5,408 nt of DNA from Mycobacterium sp. (GTDB lineage: Bacteria > Actinomycetota > Actinomycetes > Mycobacteriales > Mycobacteriaceae): positions 1 to 5,408 of the forward strand of contig JAHFVB010000372.1 in NCBI GenBank assembly GCA_023264755.1. Reading direction: 5' to 3'. Both the position numbers and the translations under genes were made by a program. Below are positions 1 to 5,070 of the stretch, piece by piece. The notes below the pieces were generated by a model. The model was not told the origin of the DNA, searched no databases, and was given only the letters and a program-made list of their open reading frames with translations. Position 1 is the stretch's first letter; each line of letters starts with the position of its first letter.

Positions 1-801
1 CTGCAGAAGCTGGTCTTCAAGGTGCTGGTCATGATCCTGTGGCTGGCCCCGATCGGCGCCTTCGGCGCCATCGCCAACGTCGTCGGACAGACGGGCTGGA
101 GTGCGGTCACCCAGCTGCTGACCCTGATGCTGGGCTTCTACCTGACGTGCATCGTGTTCGTCTTCGGCGTGCTGGGCACGCTGATGCGGGTGGTGGCCGG
201 AGTGTCGATCTTCAAACTGGTCCGCTACCTCGCCAGGGAATACCTGCTGATCTTCGCGACGTCGTCCTCGGAGTCGGCGTTGCCGCGACTGATCGCCAAG
301 ATGGAGCACCTCGGCGTGGAGAAGACGACGGTCGGCGTCGTCGTCCCCACCGGTTACTCGTTCAACCTCGACGGCACCGCCATCTACCTGACCATGGCGT
401 CGCTCTTCGTCGCCGATGCGATGGGCAAGCCGCTGGCCGTCGGCGAGCAGATCTCGCTGCTGGTGTTCATGATCGTGGCCTCCAAGGGCGCGGCAGGCGT
501 CAGCGGCGCCGGGCTGGCGACGCTGGCGGGCGGGCTGCAGGCCCACCGCCCCGACCTGCTCGACGGCGTCGGGCTGATCGTCGGCATCGACCGCTTCATG
601 TCCGAGGCGCGGGCGGTGACCAACTTCTCGGGCAACGCCGTTGCGACCGTACTGGTCGGTTCGTGGACCAAGACCATCGACCGCAATCGGGTCGACGCGG
701 TGCTCAGCGGCGACAAGCCATTCGACGAGTTGACCATGCTCGACGACGAGGAACCACGCGCCGCAGAGCCGGCGCAGGAGCGAGTCCCTGCCCCGGCGTA
801 G
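1..801 (+). CDS. dctA: C4-dicarboxylate/proton symporter DctA, C-terminal part (5' end outside window)
   Basis: Secondary transporter of the DAACS (glutamate/dicarboxylate:cation symporter) family, which takes up succinate, fumarate and malate across the inner membrane with protons. The reading frame is open from base 1 and ends at TAG 799-801, giving 266 visible residues. Family members are about 430-460 residues, so roughly the first 170-190 are missing. Visible in order: two hydrophobic membrane segments (about residues 8-28 and 38-58), the serine-rich re-entrant loop HP1 (SSSES at 88-92, then ALPRL), the TM7 motif NLDGT (122-126), the HP2 loop SKGAAGVSGAGL (161-172), and TM8 with DRFMSEARAVTN (197-208). 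The SEAR..TN.SGN pattern in TM8 is typical of dicarboxylate rather than glutamate carriers (family knowledge). The last 25 or so residues form an acidic, Pro/Ala-rich tail that is probably cytoplasmic. A strong hairpin follows 14 bases after the stop, so this is the end of its transcript. Family assignment is firm; the exact substrate is inferred. Confidence 0.93.
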   Translation: MQKLVFKVLVMILWLAPIGAFGAIANVVGQTGWSAVTQLLTLMLGFYLTCIVFVFGVLGTLMRVVAGVSIFKLVRYLAREYLLIFATSSSESALPRLIAKMEHLGVEKTTVGVVVPTGYSFNLDGTAIYLTMASLFVADAMGKPLAVGEQISLLVFMIVASKGAAGVSGAGLATLAGGLQAHRPDLLDGVGLIVGIDRFMSEARAVTNFSGNAVATVLVGSWTKTIDRNRVDAVLSGDKPFDELTMLDDEEPRAAEPAQERVPAPA

Positions 802-815
802 GGCGCACCATGAAT

Positions 816-850
816 GGACCCGGCCAGCCTCCCGCTGGCCGGGTCCTTTC
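816..850 (+). terminator. Hairpin transcription terminator after dctA
   Basis: A perfect 13-bp inverted repeat (GGACCCGGCCAGC at 816-828 and its complement at 834-846) with a 5-base loop CTCCC is followed by TTTC. It starts 14 bases after the dctA stop. The T-tract is short, as is usual for intrinsic-like terminators in high-GC actinomycetes. It isolates dctA from the secreted-protein gene downstream on the same strand. Confidence 0.85.
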
Positions 851-916
851 ACGTGAGCAGGCTTCGCCCTGGCGCCAATTGAACCGAACGGCAACTCGAC
901 TCGTCTTCTCTACGAA

Positions 917-929
917 GGCCAAGTTGGCC
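917..929. repeat. 13-base palindrome in the leader of the first secreted-protein gene
   Basis: GGCCAA-G-TTGGCC is a perfect 6-1-6 inverted repeat. It lies just 5' of the ribosome binding site (933-940) and 19 bases before the ATG at 949. It could be a protein-binding operator or a small leader hairpin (GGCC stem, AAGTT loop). No convincing -10/-35 pair was found in the remaining 850-916 region, so the promoter of this gene is unassigned. Confidence 0.45.
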
Positions 930-932
930 ATC

Positions 933-940
933 GAGGAGGT
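933..940 (+). promoter_or_regulatory. Ribosome binding site that sets the start at 949
   Basis: GAGGAGGT is a near-perfect anti-Shine-Dalgarno match. It lies 8 bases before ATG 949, a good spacing, but only 2 bases before the in-frame GTG at 943. This favours ATG 949 as the true start. Confidence 0.75.
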
Positions 941-948
941 ACGTGACG

Positions 949-1263
949 ATGCGTAGTGCGCTATTGACCCCGATCGTTCTGGCCGCGACGGCCTGCGGAC
1001 TGCTCATCGCGCCGCCGGGAGTGGCGTCGGCCGAGTCGGATTCGGCCATCGTGACCATCGGCCAGCTGCAGGCGGAGGGCTTCACCGTCAACGTCGATCG
1101 CATTGGCAGCGCTCCGCTTTCGGAGTGTCAGGTGACCAGTGTGCGCAACCCGCAGCAGCAGACGAGGCTGATCCCGGTGGGCGGTCGCGAGGGTCGCGAC
1201 CGCTTCATCGAGGTCGTCGAAAATCGTTCCATCACAGTGTCGTTGGACTGTTCCAGCCGCTAA
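949..1263 (+). CDS. Small secreted two-cysteine protein, paralog 1 of 3 (function unknown)
   Basis: 104 residues. I do not recognise a named family. Residues 1-28 are a Sec signal peptide: MRSALL, a hydrophobic core, then ASA at 26-28 with predicted cleavage before ES. Cys16 sits inside the core without a proper lipobox, so a lipoprotein is unlikely. The mature part is about 76 residues: a helix-like IGQLQAEGF (37-45), a strand TVNVDRI, then APLSEC (55-60), QVTSVRNPQ (61-69), a charged variable loop (about 70-92) and SITVSLDCSSR at the end. Cys60 and Cys101 are at the positions conserved in the two - strand neighbours, so an intramolecular disulfide in the exported form is likely (inference). 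The helix-strand-strand-strand pattern recalls a PASTA domain. Start ATG 949 is chosen over GTG 943 from ribosome-binding-site spacing. It is a single gene behind the dctA terminator and converges with paralog 2, with 10 bases between stops. Confidence 0.88.
   Translation: MRSALLTPIVLAATACGLLIAPPGVASAESDSAIVTIGQLQAEGFTVNVDRIGSAPLSECQVTSVRNPQQQTRLIPVGGREGRDRFIEVVENRSITVSLDCSSR
1131..1155 (+). repeat. 25-base segment matched exactly and inverted at 1786-1810
   Basis: These bases in paralog 1 encode VTSVRNPQ and are identical to the coding strand of paralog 3 (reverse complement of 1786-1810). Paralog 2 carries a diverged copy near 1384-1408. Because paralog 1 lies on the opposite strand, the two copies form an inverted repeat about 630 bases apart. 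The match reflects paralogy, possibly kept similar by gene conversion. Confidence 0.8.
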
Positions 1264-1273
1264 TCGGCGAGGA

Positions 1274-1588
1274 TCAGCGCGAACAGTTCAGCGATACCGA
1301 GATGGTTTGGTTGACGACTGCGGGAACCAACATCGTGCGGTCGTTGCCCCGGCCCGGACCGACATAGGGCACCAGCTGCGTCACCGTCTGCGGATTGCGC
1401 ACGCTGGTGACCGTGCACTGATCGAGTGGTGCGGTCCCGATCTTGTCGATGGTGACGGTGTAGCCCTCCGACTGGAGCCGGCTGATCGTCTCCTGCGCCG
1501 TCTCGGCGGCGGCAAGTCCTGCGGGGGCGGCGATGGCTGCGCACAGGCCCACCACCGTAGCGGTCGTGAACATCGACATCGTGCGCAT
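1274..1588 (-). CDS. Small secreted two-cysteine protein, paralog 2 of 3 (function unknown)
   Basis: 104 residues, no recognised family. The signal peptide is MRTMSMF, a hydrophobic run TATVVGLCAAIAAPAG, then LAAA (25-28) with likely cleavage before ETAQ. The mature part is about 76 residues: ETISRLQSEGY (helix-like, 33-43), TVTIDKIG, TAPLDQC (52-58), TVTSVRNPQ (59-67), a variable loop rich in Gly/Pro/Arg (about 68-92) and TISVSLNCSR. Cys58 and Cys102 match the cysteine pair of the other two copies; Cys16 is in the signal core. The start ATG (1586-1588) has a strong AGGAGGT site (complement of 1595-1601) 6 bases upstream. The stop of paralog 3 is 77 bases upstream on the same strand, so co-transcription is possible, but a candidate promoter lies in that gap. 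It ends 10 bases from the convergent paralog 1 with no terminator visible. Confidence 0.88.
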   Translation of the reverse strand: MRTMSMFTTATVVGLCAAIAAPAGLAAAETAQETISRLQSEGYTVTIDKIGTAPLDQCTVTSVRNPQTVTQLVPYVGPGRGNDRTMLVPAVVNQTISVSLNCSR

Positions 1589-1621
1589 GAGCGCACCTCC
1601 TGATCCGTGCGTGAAACACCG

Positions 1622-1650
1622 AGCTTACTGGCCGCGCCAGCCGAACCCAA
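1622..1650 (-). promoter_or_regulatory. Candidate promoter for paralog 2
   Basis: On the - strand, TTGGGT (complement of 1645-1650), a 17-base spacer and TAAGCT (complement of 1622-1627, fits TANNNT) precede the start by about 33 bases. The spacer holds a short inverted repeat CTGGC-CGC-GCCAG (1628-1640). Only three -35 bases match the consensus, so the call is tentative. Confidence 0.35.
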
Positions 1651-1665
1651 GGGCTTGCCCGCCGG

Positions 1666-1995
1666 TCAGCTGCAGTCCAGGGACACCGAGATCGACCGAC
1701 CCGTCACGACCTCGACCAGCCGGGACTTGCGGTTGCCATGCTCGTCTCGCGGGCCGTAGTAGTCGCGGATGAACGTCGTTTGGGTCTGCGGGTTGCGCAC
1801 ACTGGTCACCACGCACTCGTCGAGCGGGCGGGTGCCGACCCGGTCGACGTTCACGTGGTAACCCTGCGATTCGAGTTGCGCGATGGTGTCCGCGGCCGTC
1901 TGGTCCGCGTGGGCCGGCGCCGCGGGCGAGCCGAACGCGACCCATGCACTCGCGGCCCAGGCGACGAACGCGGCGGTAGGAAGCGACGGACGCAC
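1666..1995 (-). CDS. Small secreted two-cysteine protein, paralog 3 of 3 (function unknown)
   Basis: 109 residues from a GTG start (1993-1995), no recognised family. The signal peptide is MRPSLP, a hydrophobic run of Ala/Val/Trp, then PAHA (27-30) with predicted cleavage before DQTAAD. The mature part is about 79 residues: DTIAQLESQGY (36-46), HVNVDRVG, TRPLDEC (55-61), VVTSVRNPQ (62-70), a charged loop with DYYGPRDEHGNRKSR (about 78-92) that is longer than in the paralogs, and SISVSLDCS at the C-terminus. Cys61 and Cys108 are the conserved pair. A purine-rich AAGGGGGC (complement of 2003-2010) lies 7 bases before the GTG, and no other in-frame start is near. It is transcribed divergently from the acyl-CoA synthetase gene across a gap of about 155 bases and may form a two-gene unit with paralog 2. 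Secretion is well supported; the role is unknown. Confidence 0.88.
   Translation of the reverse strand: MRPSLPTAAFVAWAASAWVAFGSPAAPAHADQTAADTIAQLESQGYHVNVDRVGTRPLDECVVTSVRNPQTQTTFIRDYYGPRDEHGNRKSRLVEVVTGRSISVSLDCS
1786..1810 (-). repeat. Second copy of the 25-base paralog repeat (inverted relative to 1131-1155)
   Basis: Read on the - strand, this segment is identical to 1131-1155 and encodes the same VTSVRNPQ core of paralog 3. Flanking bases diverge within a few codons on both sides. Confidence 0.8.
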
Positions 1996-2051
1996 GGTTG
2001 GCGCCCCCTTACGTAGGGTGCTCGGGTCTGAGCGGAGGAGCGGGTCGACTG

Positions 2052-2057
2052 ATTATC
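2052..2057 (-). promoter_or_regulatory. Possible -10 element for paralog 3
   Basis: GATAAT on the - strand matches five of six bases of TATAAT and would give a leader of about 50 bases. No good -35 hexamer is seen 16-19 bases upstream. Weak support. Confidence 0.25.
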
Positions 2058-2096
2058 GTCGCGATCGGCCAATTCGTTGCACAGGCGGCCGAAGTG

Positions 2097-2126
2097 CCGA
2101 CATTCGTCGAATGCGACGCTTAGCAT
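2097..2126 (+). promoter_or_regulatory. Candidate promoter of the acyl-CoA synthetase gene
   Basis: CCGACA (2097-2102, four of six -35 consensus bases), an 18-base spacer and TAGCAT (2121-2126, fits TANNNT) would start transcription near 2133, with a leader of about 20 bases before ATG 2153. A palindrome (2101-2113) lies between the two elements, where a bound repressor would block RNA polymerase. Confidence 0.4.
2101..2113. promoter_or_regulatory. Palindrome CATTCG-T-CGAATG, candidate operator
   Basis: A perfect 6-1-6 inverted repeat in the only sizeable divergent gap of the window. It overlaps the end of the putative -35 and fills the first part of the spacer of the acyl-CoA synthetase promoter. 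TetR- or GntR-type lipid regulators bind palindromes of this sort, but I do not match it to a known operator and no regulator gene is in the window. Confidence 0.4.
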
Positions 2127-2140
2127 CGCGCCAACCGACG

Positions 2141-2146
2141 AGGGAG
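2141..2146 (+). promoter_or_regulatory. Ribosome binding site of the acyl-CoA synthetase gene
   Basis: AGGGAG lies 6 bases before ATG 2153 and 3 bases before the adjacent in-frame ATG 2150. The spacing favours 2153, though 2150 adds only one Met. The open frame extends upstream to 1883, but that part overlaps the divergent secreted-protein gene and has no family similarity. Confidence 0.6.
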
Positions 2147-2152
2147 CCCATG

Positions 2153-3787
2153 ATGCGCAGCACGATGCAGGACGTACCGCTGACCGTTACGACGATCATG
2201 CGGTACGCGACCGGCGTCAACGGCGATCGAACCGTCACCACCGCCATGGGCGAGGGGCGCTATCGCACCATCACCTATCGCGAACTGGGCGATCAGGTCG
2301 GTCGGCTGGCCAACGCCCTGCGCGGGCTGGGCATCACCGGCGACGAGCGGGTGGGCACGTTCATGTGGAACAACGCCGAGCACCTGGCCGCCTACCTCGC
2401 CGTGCCGTCGATGGGCGCCGTGCTGCATACGCTGAACATCCGGCTGTCCGCGGAGCAGATCGCCTTCATCGCCAACGAGGCCGAGGACCGGGTCATCATC
2501 GCGGACGCCTCATTGGTCGGCCAGCTCGCGCCGGTGCTGCCGCTGCTCGACACCGTGCACACGGTGGTCGTCGTCGGCGACGGCGACCTGTCACCCCTGC
2601 AACTGGCCGGCAAGATGGTGGTGCGCTACGACGCCGCATTGGCCGGCCGGTCGCCGCACTTCGACTGGCCCGACCTGGTCGAGACCGATGCGGCTGCCAT
2701 GTGTTACACCAGCGGCACCACCGGCAACCCGAAAGGCGTTGTCTACAGCCACCGTTCCAGCTACCTGCACGCCATGAGCACCTGCACCGCGAACACGCTG
2801 GGCATCGGGGTCGAGGATTCGGTGTTGCCCATCGTGCCCATGTTCCACGCCAACGCGTGGGGCCTGCCGTACGCCGCGCTGATGGCCGGCGCCGACCTGG
2901 TGCTGACCGACCGGTTCCTGGATGCGAAGTCGATCATCGACGTGATCGAGACGCAACGGCCCACGGTCGCCGGCGCGGTGCCGACCATCTGGAACGACGT
3001 CATGCACCAGCTGGATTCCTCACCCGGCCGCGACATCTCGTCGCTGCGCTTGATCTCCAGCGGTGGGTCCGCGGTCCCGGTATCGCTCATGAAGGCCTAC
3101 CAGGAGCGGTTCGGCGTTCAGCTGCGCCAGCTGTGGGGCATGACCGAGACGTCGCCGGTGGCCACCATGGCGTGGCCACCGCCGGGGGCGTCGGAGGAAG
3201 AGCACTGGGCCTTGCGGTCCACGCAGGGCAAGCCGACGTGCGGCGTCGAGGTCCGCATCGTCGACGACGCCGGCCACCCGCTGCCCAACGACGGCAAGGC
3301 CGCCGGTGAGCTCGAGGTGCGCGGGCCGTGGATCACCGGCTCGTACTACCTGAACCACGACGACTCGAAGTTCGCGGACGGCTGGTTGCGCACGGGTGAC
3401 GTCGGCCGCATCGACCCGCAGAGCTACGTCACGCTGACCGACCGCGCCAAGGACGTCATCAAGTCGGGCGGGGAGTGGATCTCCTCCGTCGAGCTCGAGA
3501 ACCACCTCATCGCACACCCGGCGGTACTGGAGGCCTCCGTGGTCGGCATACCCGACGAGCGTTGGCAGGAGCGTCCACTGGCCGTCATCGTGCTCCACGA
3601 AGGAGCCGACGCCACTCCGGCGCAGCTACGAGAGTTCCTGGCGGACAGGGTGGTTCGCTGGTGGCTACCGGAACGCTGGACGTTCGTCGACCAGGTTCCG
3701 CGCACCAGCGTCGGCAAGTACGACAAGAAGACCATCCGCGCCCGGCATGCCGATGGCGCCTACGAAGTCCACGAGCACCGCGACTAG
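2153..3787 (+). CDS. fadD: FadD-type fatty-acid--CoA ligase (acyl-CoA synthetase, AMP-forming)
   Basis: 544 residues, full length for the family. It activates a carboxylic acid with ATP to an acyl-adenylate and then an acyl-CoA in the cytoplasm, the entry step to beta-oxidation or lipid building. ANL-superfamily motifs are complete and in order: the P-loop [11 protein letters not shown] (185-195), GMTETSPV (329-336), WLRTGD (411-416) with the ribose-binding Asp416, [15 protein letters not shown] (430-444) with hinge-region Arg431, and the C-terminal PRTSVGK with catalytic Lys522. The N-terminus STMQDVPLT is typical of medium/long-chain ligases. I think it close to the M. tuberculosis FadD14-like group by length and motifs, but this is from memory and chain length is not readable from sequence. 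The SGGEWIS stretch is the fatty-acyl signature region. It probably has its own promoter (2097-2126). Its TAG overlaps the stop of the convergent thiolase gene by four bases. ATG 2150 is an alternative start. Confidence 0.94.
   Translation: MRSTMQDVPLTVTTIMRYATGVNGDRTVTTAMGEGRYRTITYRELGDQVGRLANALRGLGITGDERVGTFMWNNAEHLAAYLAVPSMGAVLHTLNIRLSAEQIAFIANEAEDRVIIADASLVGQLAPVLPLLDTVHTVVVVGDGDLSPLQLAGKMVVRYDAALAGRSPHFDWPDLVETDAAAMCYTSGTTGNPKGVVYSHRSSYLHAMSTCTANTLGIGVEDSVLPIVPMFHANAWGLPYAALMAGADLVLTDRFLDAKSIIDVIETQRPTVAGAVPTIWNDVMHQLDSSPGRDISSLRLISSGGSAVPVSLMKAYQERFGVQLRQLWGMTETSPVATMAWPPPGASEEEHWALRSTQGKPTCGVEVRIVDDAGHPLPNDGKAAGELEVRGPWITGSYYLNHDDSKFADGWLRTGDVGRIDPQSYVTLTDRAKDVIKSGGEWISSVELENHLIAHPAVLEASVVGIPDERWQERPLAVIVLHEGADATPAQLREFLADRVVRWWLPERWTFVDQVPRTSVGKYDKKTIRARHADGAYEVHEHRD
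3784..3787. other. Four-base overlap of convergent stop codons (CTAG)
   Basis: The + strand TAG (3785-3787) of the acyl-CoA synthetase and the - strand TAG (complement of 3784-3786) of the thiolase share one palindromic CTAG. No hairpin terminator is evident around it, so the transcripts must overlap at their 3' ends. Confidence 0.95.
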
Positions 3788-4986
3788 CGTTCGGCGCGCT
3801 GGTAGGCGGTCACCACGGCCGCCCCGCCGAGTCCGATGTTGTGCTGCAGCGCCGCGGTGACGCCGTCGACCTGACGCTTGTCCGCCGTGCCACGCAGCTG
3901 CCAGGTCAACTCGGCACATTGCGCCAGCCCCGTGGCCCCCAGCGGATGCCCCTTGGAGATGAGCCCGCCCGACGGGTTCACCACCCAGCGCCCGCCATAG
4001 GTCGTGTCGCCGTCGTCGATGAGCTTGGGCGCCTCGCCCGCGCCGCACAGCCCGAGCGCTTCGTAGAGCAGCAACTCGTTGGCCGAGAAGCAATCGTGCA
4101 GTTCGATGACCTGGAAGTCCTGCGGGCCCAACCCGGATTGGTCGTAGACCTTCCGTGCGGCCTGGACGTTCATGTCGTGGCCGATGATGTTGGCGGCGCT
4201 GCCGTCGAAGGTGCTGGCGAAGTCGGTGGTCATGGCCTGCCCGACGATCTCGACGGCCTGGCCGGCCAACCCGTGCTTGGCGACGTAGTCCTCGCTGACC
4301 ACGACCGCGGCACCCGACCCGTCGGAGGTGGGGGAGCACTGCAGCTTGGTCAGCGGGTCGGAGATCATCTTCGACGCGAGGATGTCCTCGAGCGTGTACT
4401 CCTCCTGGAACTGGGCGTACGGGTTGTTCACCGAGTGCTTGTGGTTCTTGAACCCGATCTTGGCAAAGTGCTCGGCGGTCGTGCCGTACTTCTTCATGTG
4501 CTCACGGCCCGCCGCGCCGAACATCCACGGCGCCACCGGAAAGGCGAACTCGTCGAGCTCCGCGAGGGCCTTGATGTGTCTGGCCAGCGGGGATTCGCGG
4601 TCCTGCGCGCCGCCGCCGAGTGAACCCGGCTGCATCTTCTCGAAGCCCAGCGCCATGACGCAGTCGGCCAACCCGCCACGGATCGATTGCGCGGCCAGGA
4701 ACAGCGCCGTGGAGCCCGTCGAACAGTTGTTGTTCACGTTGACGATCGGAATGCCCGTCATGCCGAGCTCGTAGAGCGCCCGCTGGCCCGATGTCGAGTC
4801 GCCCGAGCAGTAGCCGACGTAGCCCTGCTCGACCTCGGAGTAGTCGATGCCCGCGTCGGCCAGCGCCTTGGTGCCCGACTCCTTGGCCATCTGCGGGTAG
4901 TCCCAACCCTCGCGGCGGCCGGGCTTCTCGAATTTCGTCATCCCAACTCCGATGACGAAGACGCGATTCTTGGCGGTACTGGACAT
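3784..4986 (-). CDS. SCP-x-type thiolase / lipid-transfer protein (Ltp family)
   Basis: 400 residues matching the thiolase domain of SCP-x along its whole length, with no fused C-terminal sterol-carrier (SCP2) domain. Visible motifs: [14 protein letters not shown] near the N-terminus (11-24), NNNCSTGS with nucleophilic Cys88 (85-92), HDCFSANE (297-304), GHPLGATG with His347 (346-353) and [10 protein letters not shown] (382-391). In SCP2-thiolases the usual CxG cysteine is absent and the Cys of HDCF takes its place (family knowledge); that arrangement is seen here. Members cleave 3-ketoacyl-CoA or act as Ltp aldolase-type enzymes in sterol side-chain degradation. Mycobacteria carry several copies, and this one looks most like Ltp1 to me from memory. 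The start ATG 4984-4986 has AAGGGA (complement of 4993-4998) 6 bases upstream. It lies 84 bases downstream of the partial gene on the same strand. Thiolase versus aldolase activity, and substrate, are not settled by the sequence. Confidence 0.93.
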   Translation of the reverse strand: MSSTAKNRVFVIGVGMTKFEKPGRREGWDYPQMAKESGTKALADAGIDYSEVEQGYVGYCSGDSTSGQRALYELGMTGIPIVNVNNNCSTGSTALFLAAQSIRGGLADCVMALGFEKMQPGSLGGGAQDRESPLARHIKALAELDEFAFPVAPWMFGAAGREHMKKYGTTAEHFAKIGFKNHKHSVNNPYAQFQEEYTLEDILASKMISDPLTKLQCSPTSDGSGAAVVVSEDYVAKHGLAGQAVEIVGQAMTTDFASTFDGSAANIIGHDMNVQAARKVYDQSGLGPQDFQVIELHDCFSANELLLYEALGLCGAGEAPKLIDDGDTTYGGRWVVNPSGGLISKGHPLGATGLAQCAELTWQLRGTADKRQVDGVTAALQHNIGLGGAAVVTAYQRAER

Positions 4987-5019
4987 GACTCATCCCTTCG
5001 CTGCGCTGCGGTCGTCTGC

Positions 5020-5025
5020 AACATA
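5020..5025 (-). promoter_or_regulatory. Possible -10 element for the thiolase gene
   Basis: TATGTT on the - strand fits TANNNT and would give a leader of about 26 bases. There is no recognisable -35. The 84-base gap (4987-5070) shows no clear terminator hairpin for the upstream gene, so read-through from it remains possible. Confidence 0.25.
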
Positions 5026-5070
5026 CCGCGCCGGAACGGGCCAGGTCGGGGTACCAGGGTCAGGTTCGGC

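Noticed and set aside
943..948. GTG at 943 as the start of paralog 1
   Set aside because: It is only 2 bases from the ribosome binding site; ATG 949 has the right spacing and gives a normal signal peptide.
39..956. 305-codon + strand frame overlapping dctA
   Set aside because: It is an Arg-rich out-of-frame shadow of the transporter; it crosses the terminator hairpin.
959..1000. Lipoprotein reading of paralog 1 based on Cys16
   Set aside because: The residues before Cys16 (AATA) do not fit a lipobox, and a better signal-peptidase I site (ASA) follows 12 residues later; Cys16 is not conserved in paralog 3.
2007..2018. Near-palindrome CCTTACGTAGGG
   Set aside because: One arm position is a mismatch and it overlaps the ribosome binding site of paralog 3; it is short enough to be chance in GC-rich DNA.
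1883..2152. N-terminal extension of the acyl-CoA synthetase frame
   Set aside because: It would overlap the divergent secreted-protein gene and its promoter region, encodes low-complexity sequence without family similarity, and ATG 2153 has a proper ribosome binding site.
3020..3598. 192-codon open frame on the - strand within the acyl-CoA synthetase
   Set aside because: It is a shadow of third-position GC bias in a gene with complete motifs; it has no ribosome binding site or family pattern.
3475..4623. Long open frame (382 codons) on the + strand opposite the thiolase gene
   Set aside because: It lies antisense to a strongly supported gene and overlaps the end of the acyl-CoA synthetase in another frame. 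Its composition is the Arg/Gly/Val-rich pattern of GC-biased shadow frames, with no domain.
4987..5070. Terminator hairpin between the partial gene and the thiolase gene
   Set aside because: Only short GC-rich repeats such as GGTACC are present; no stem with a T-tract on the - strand.
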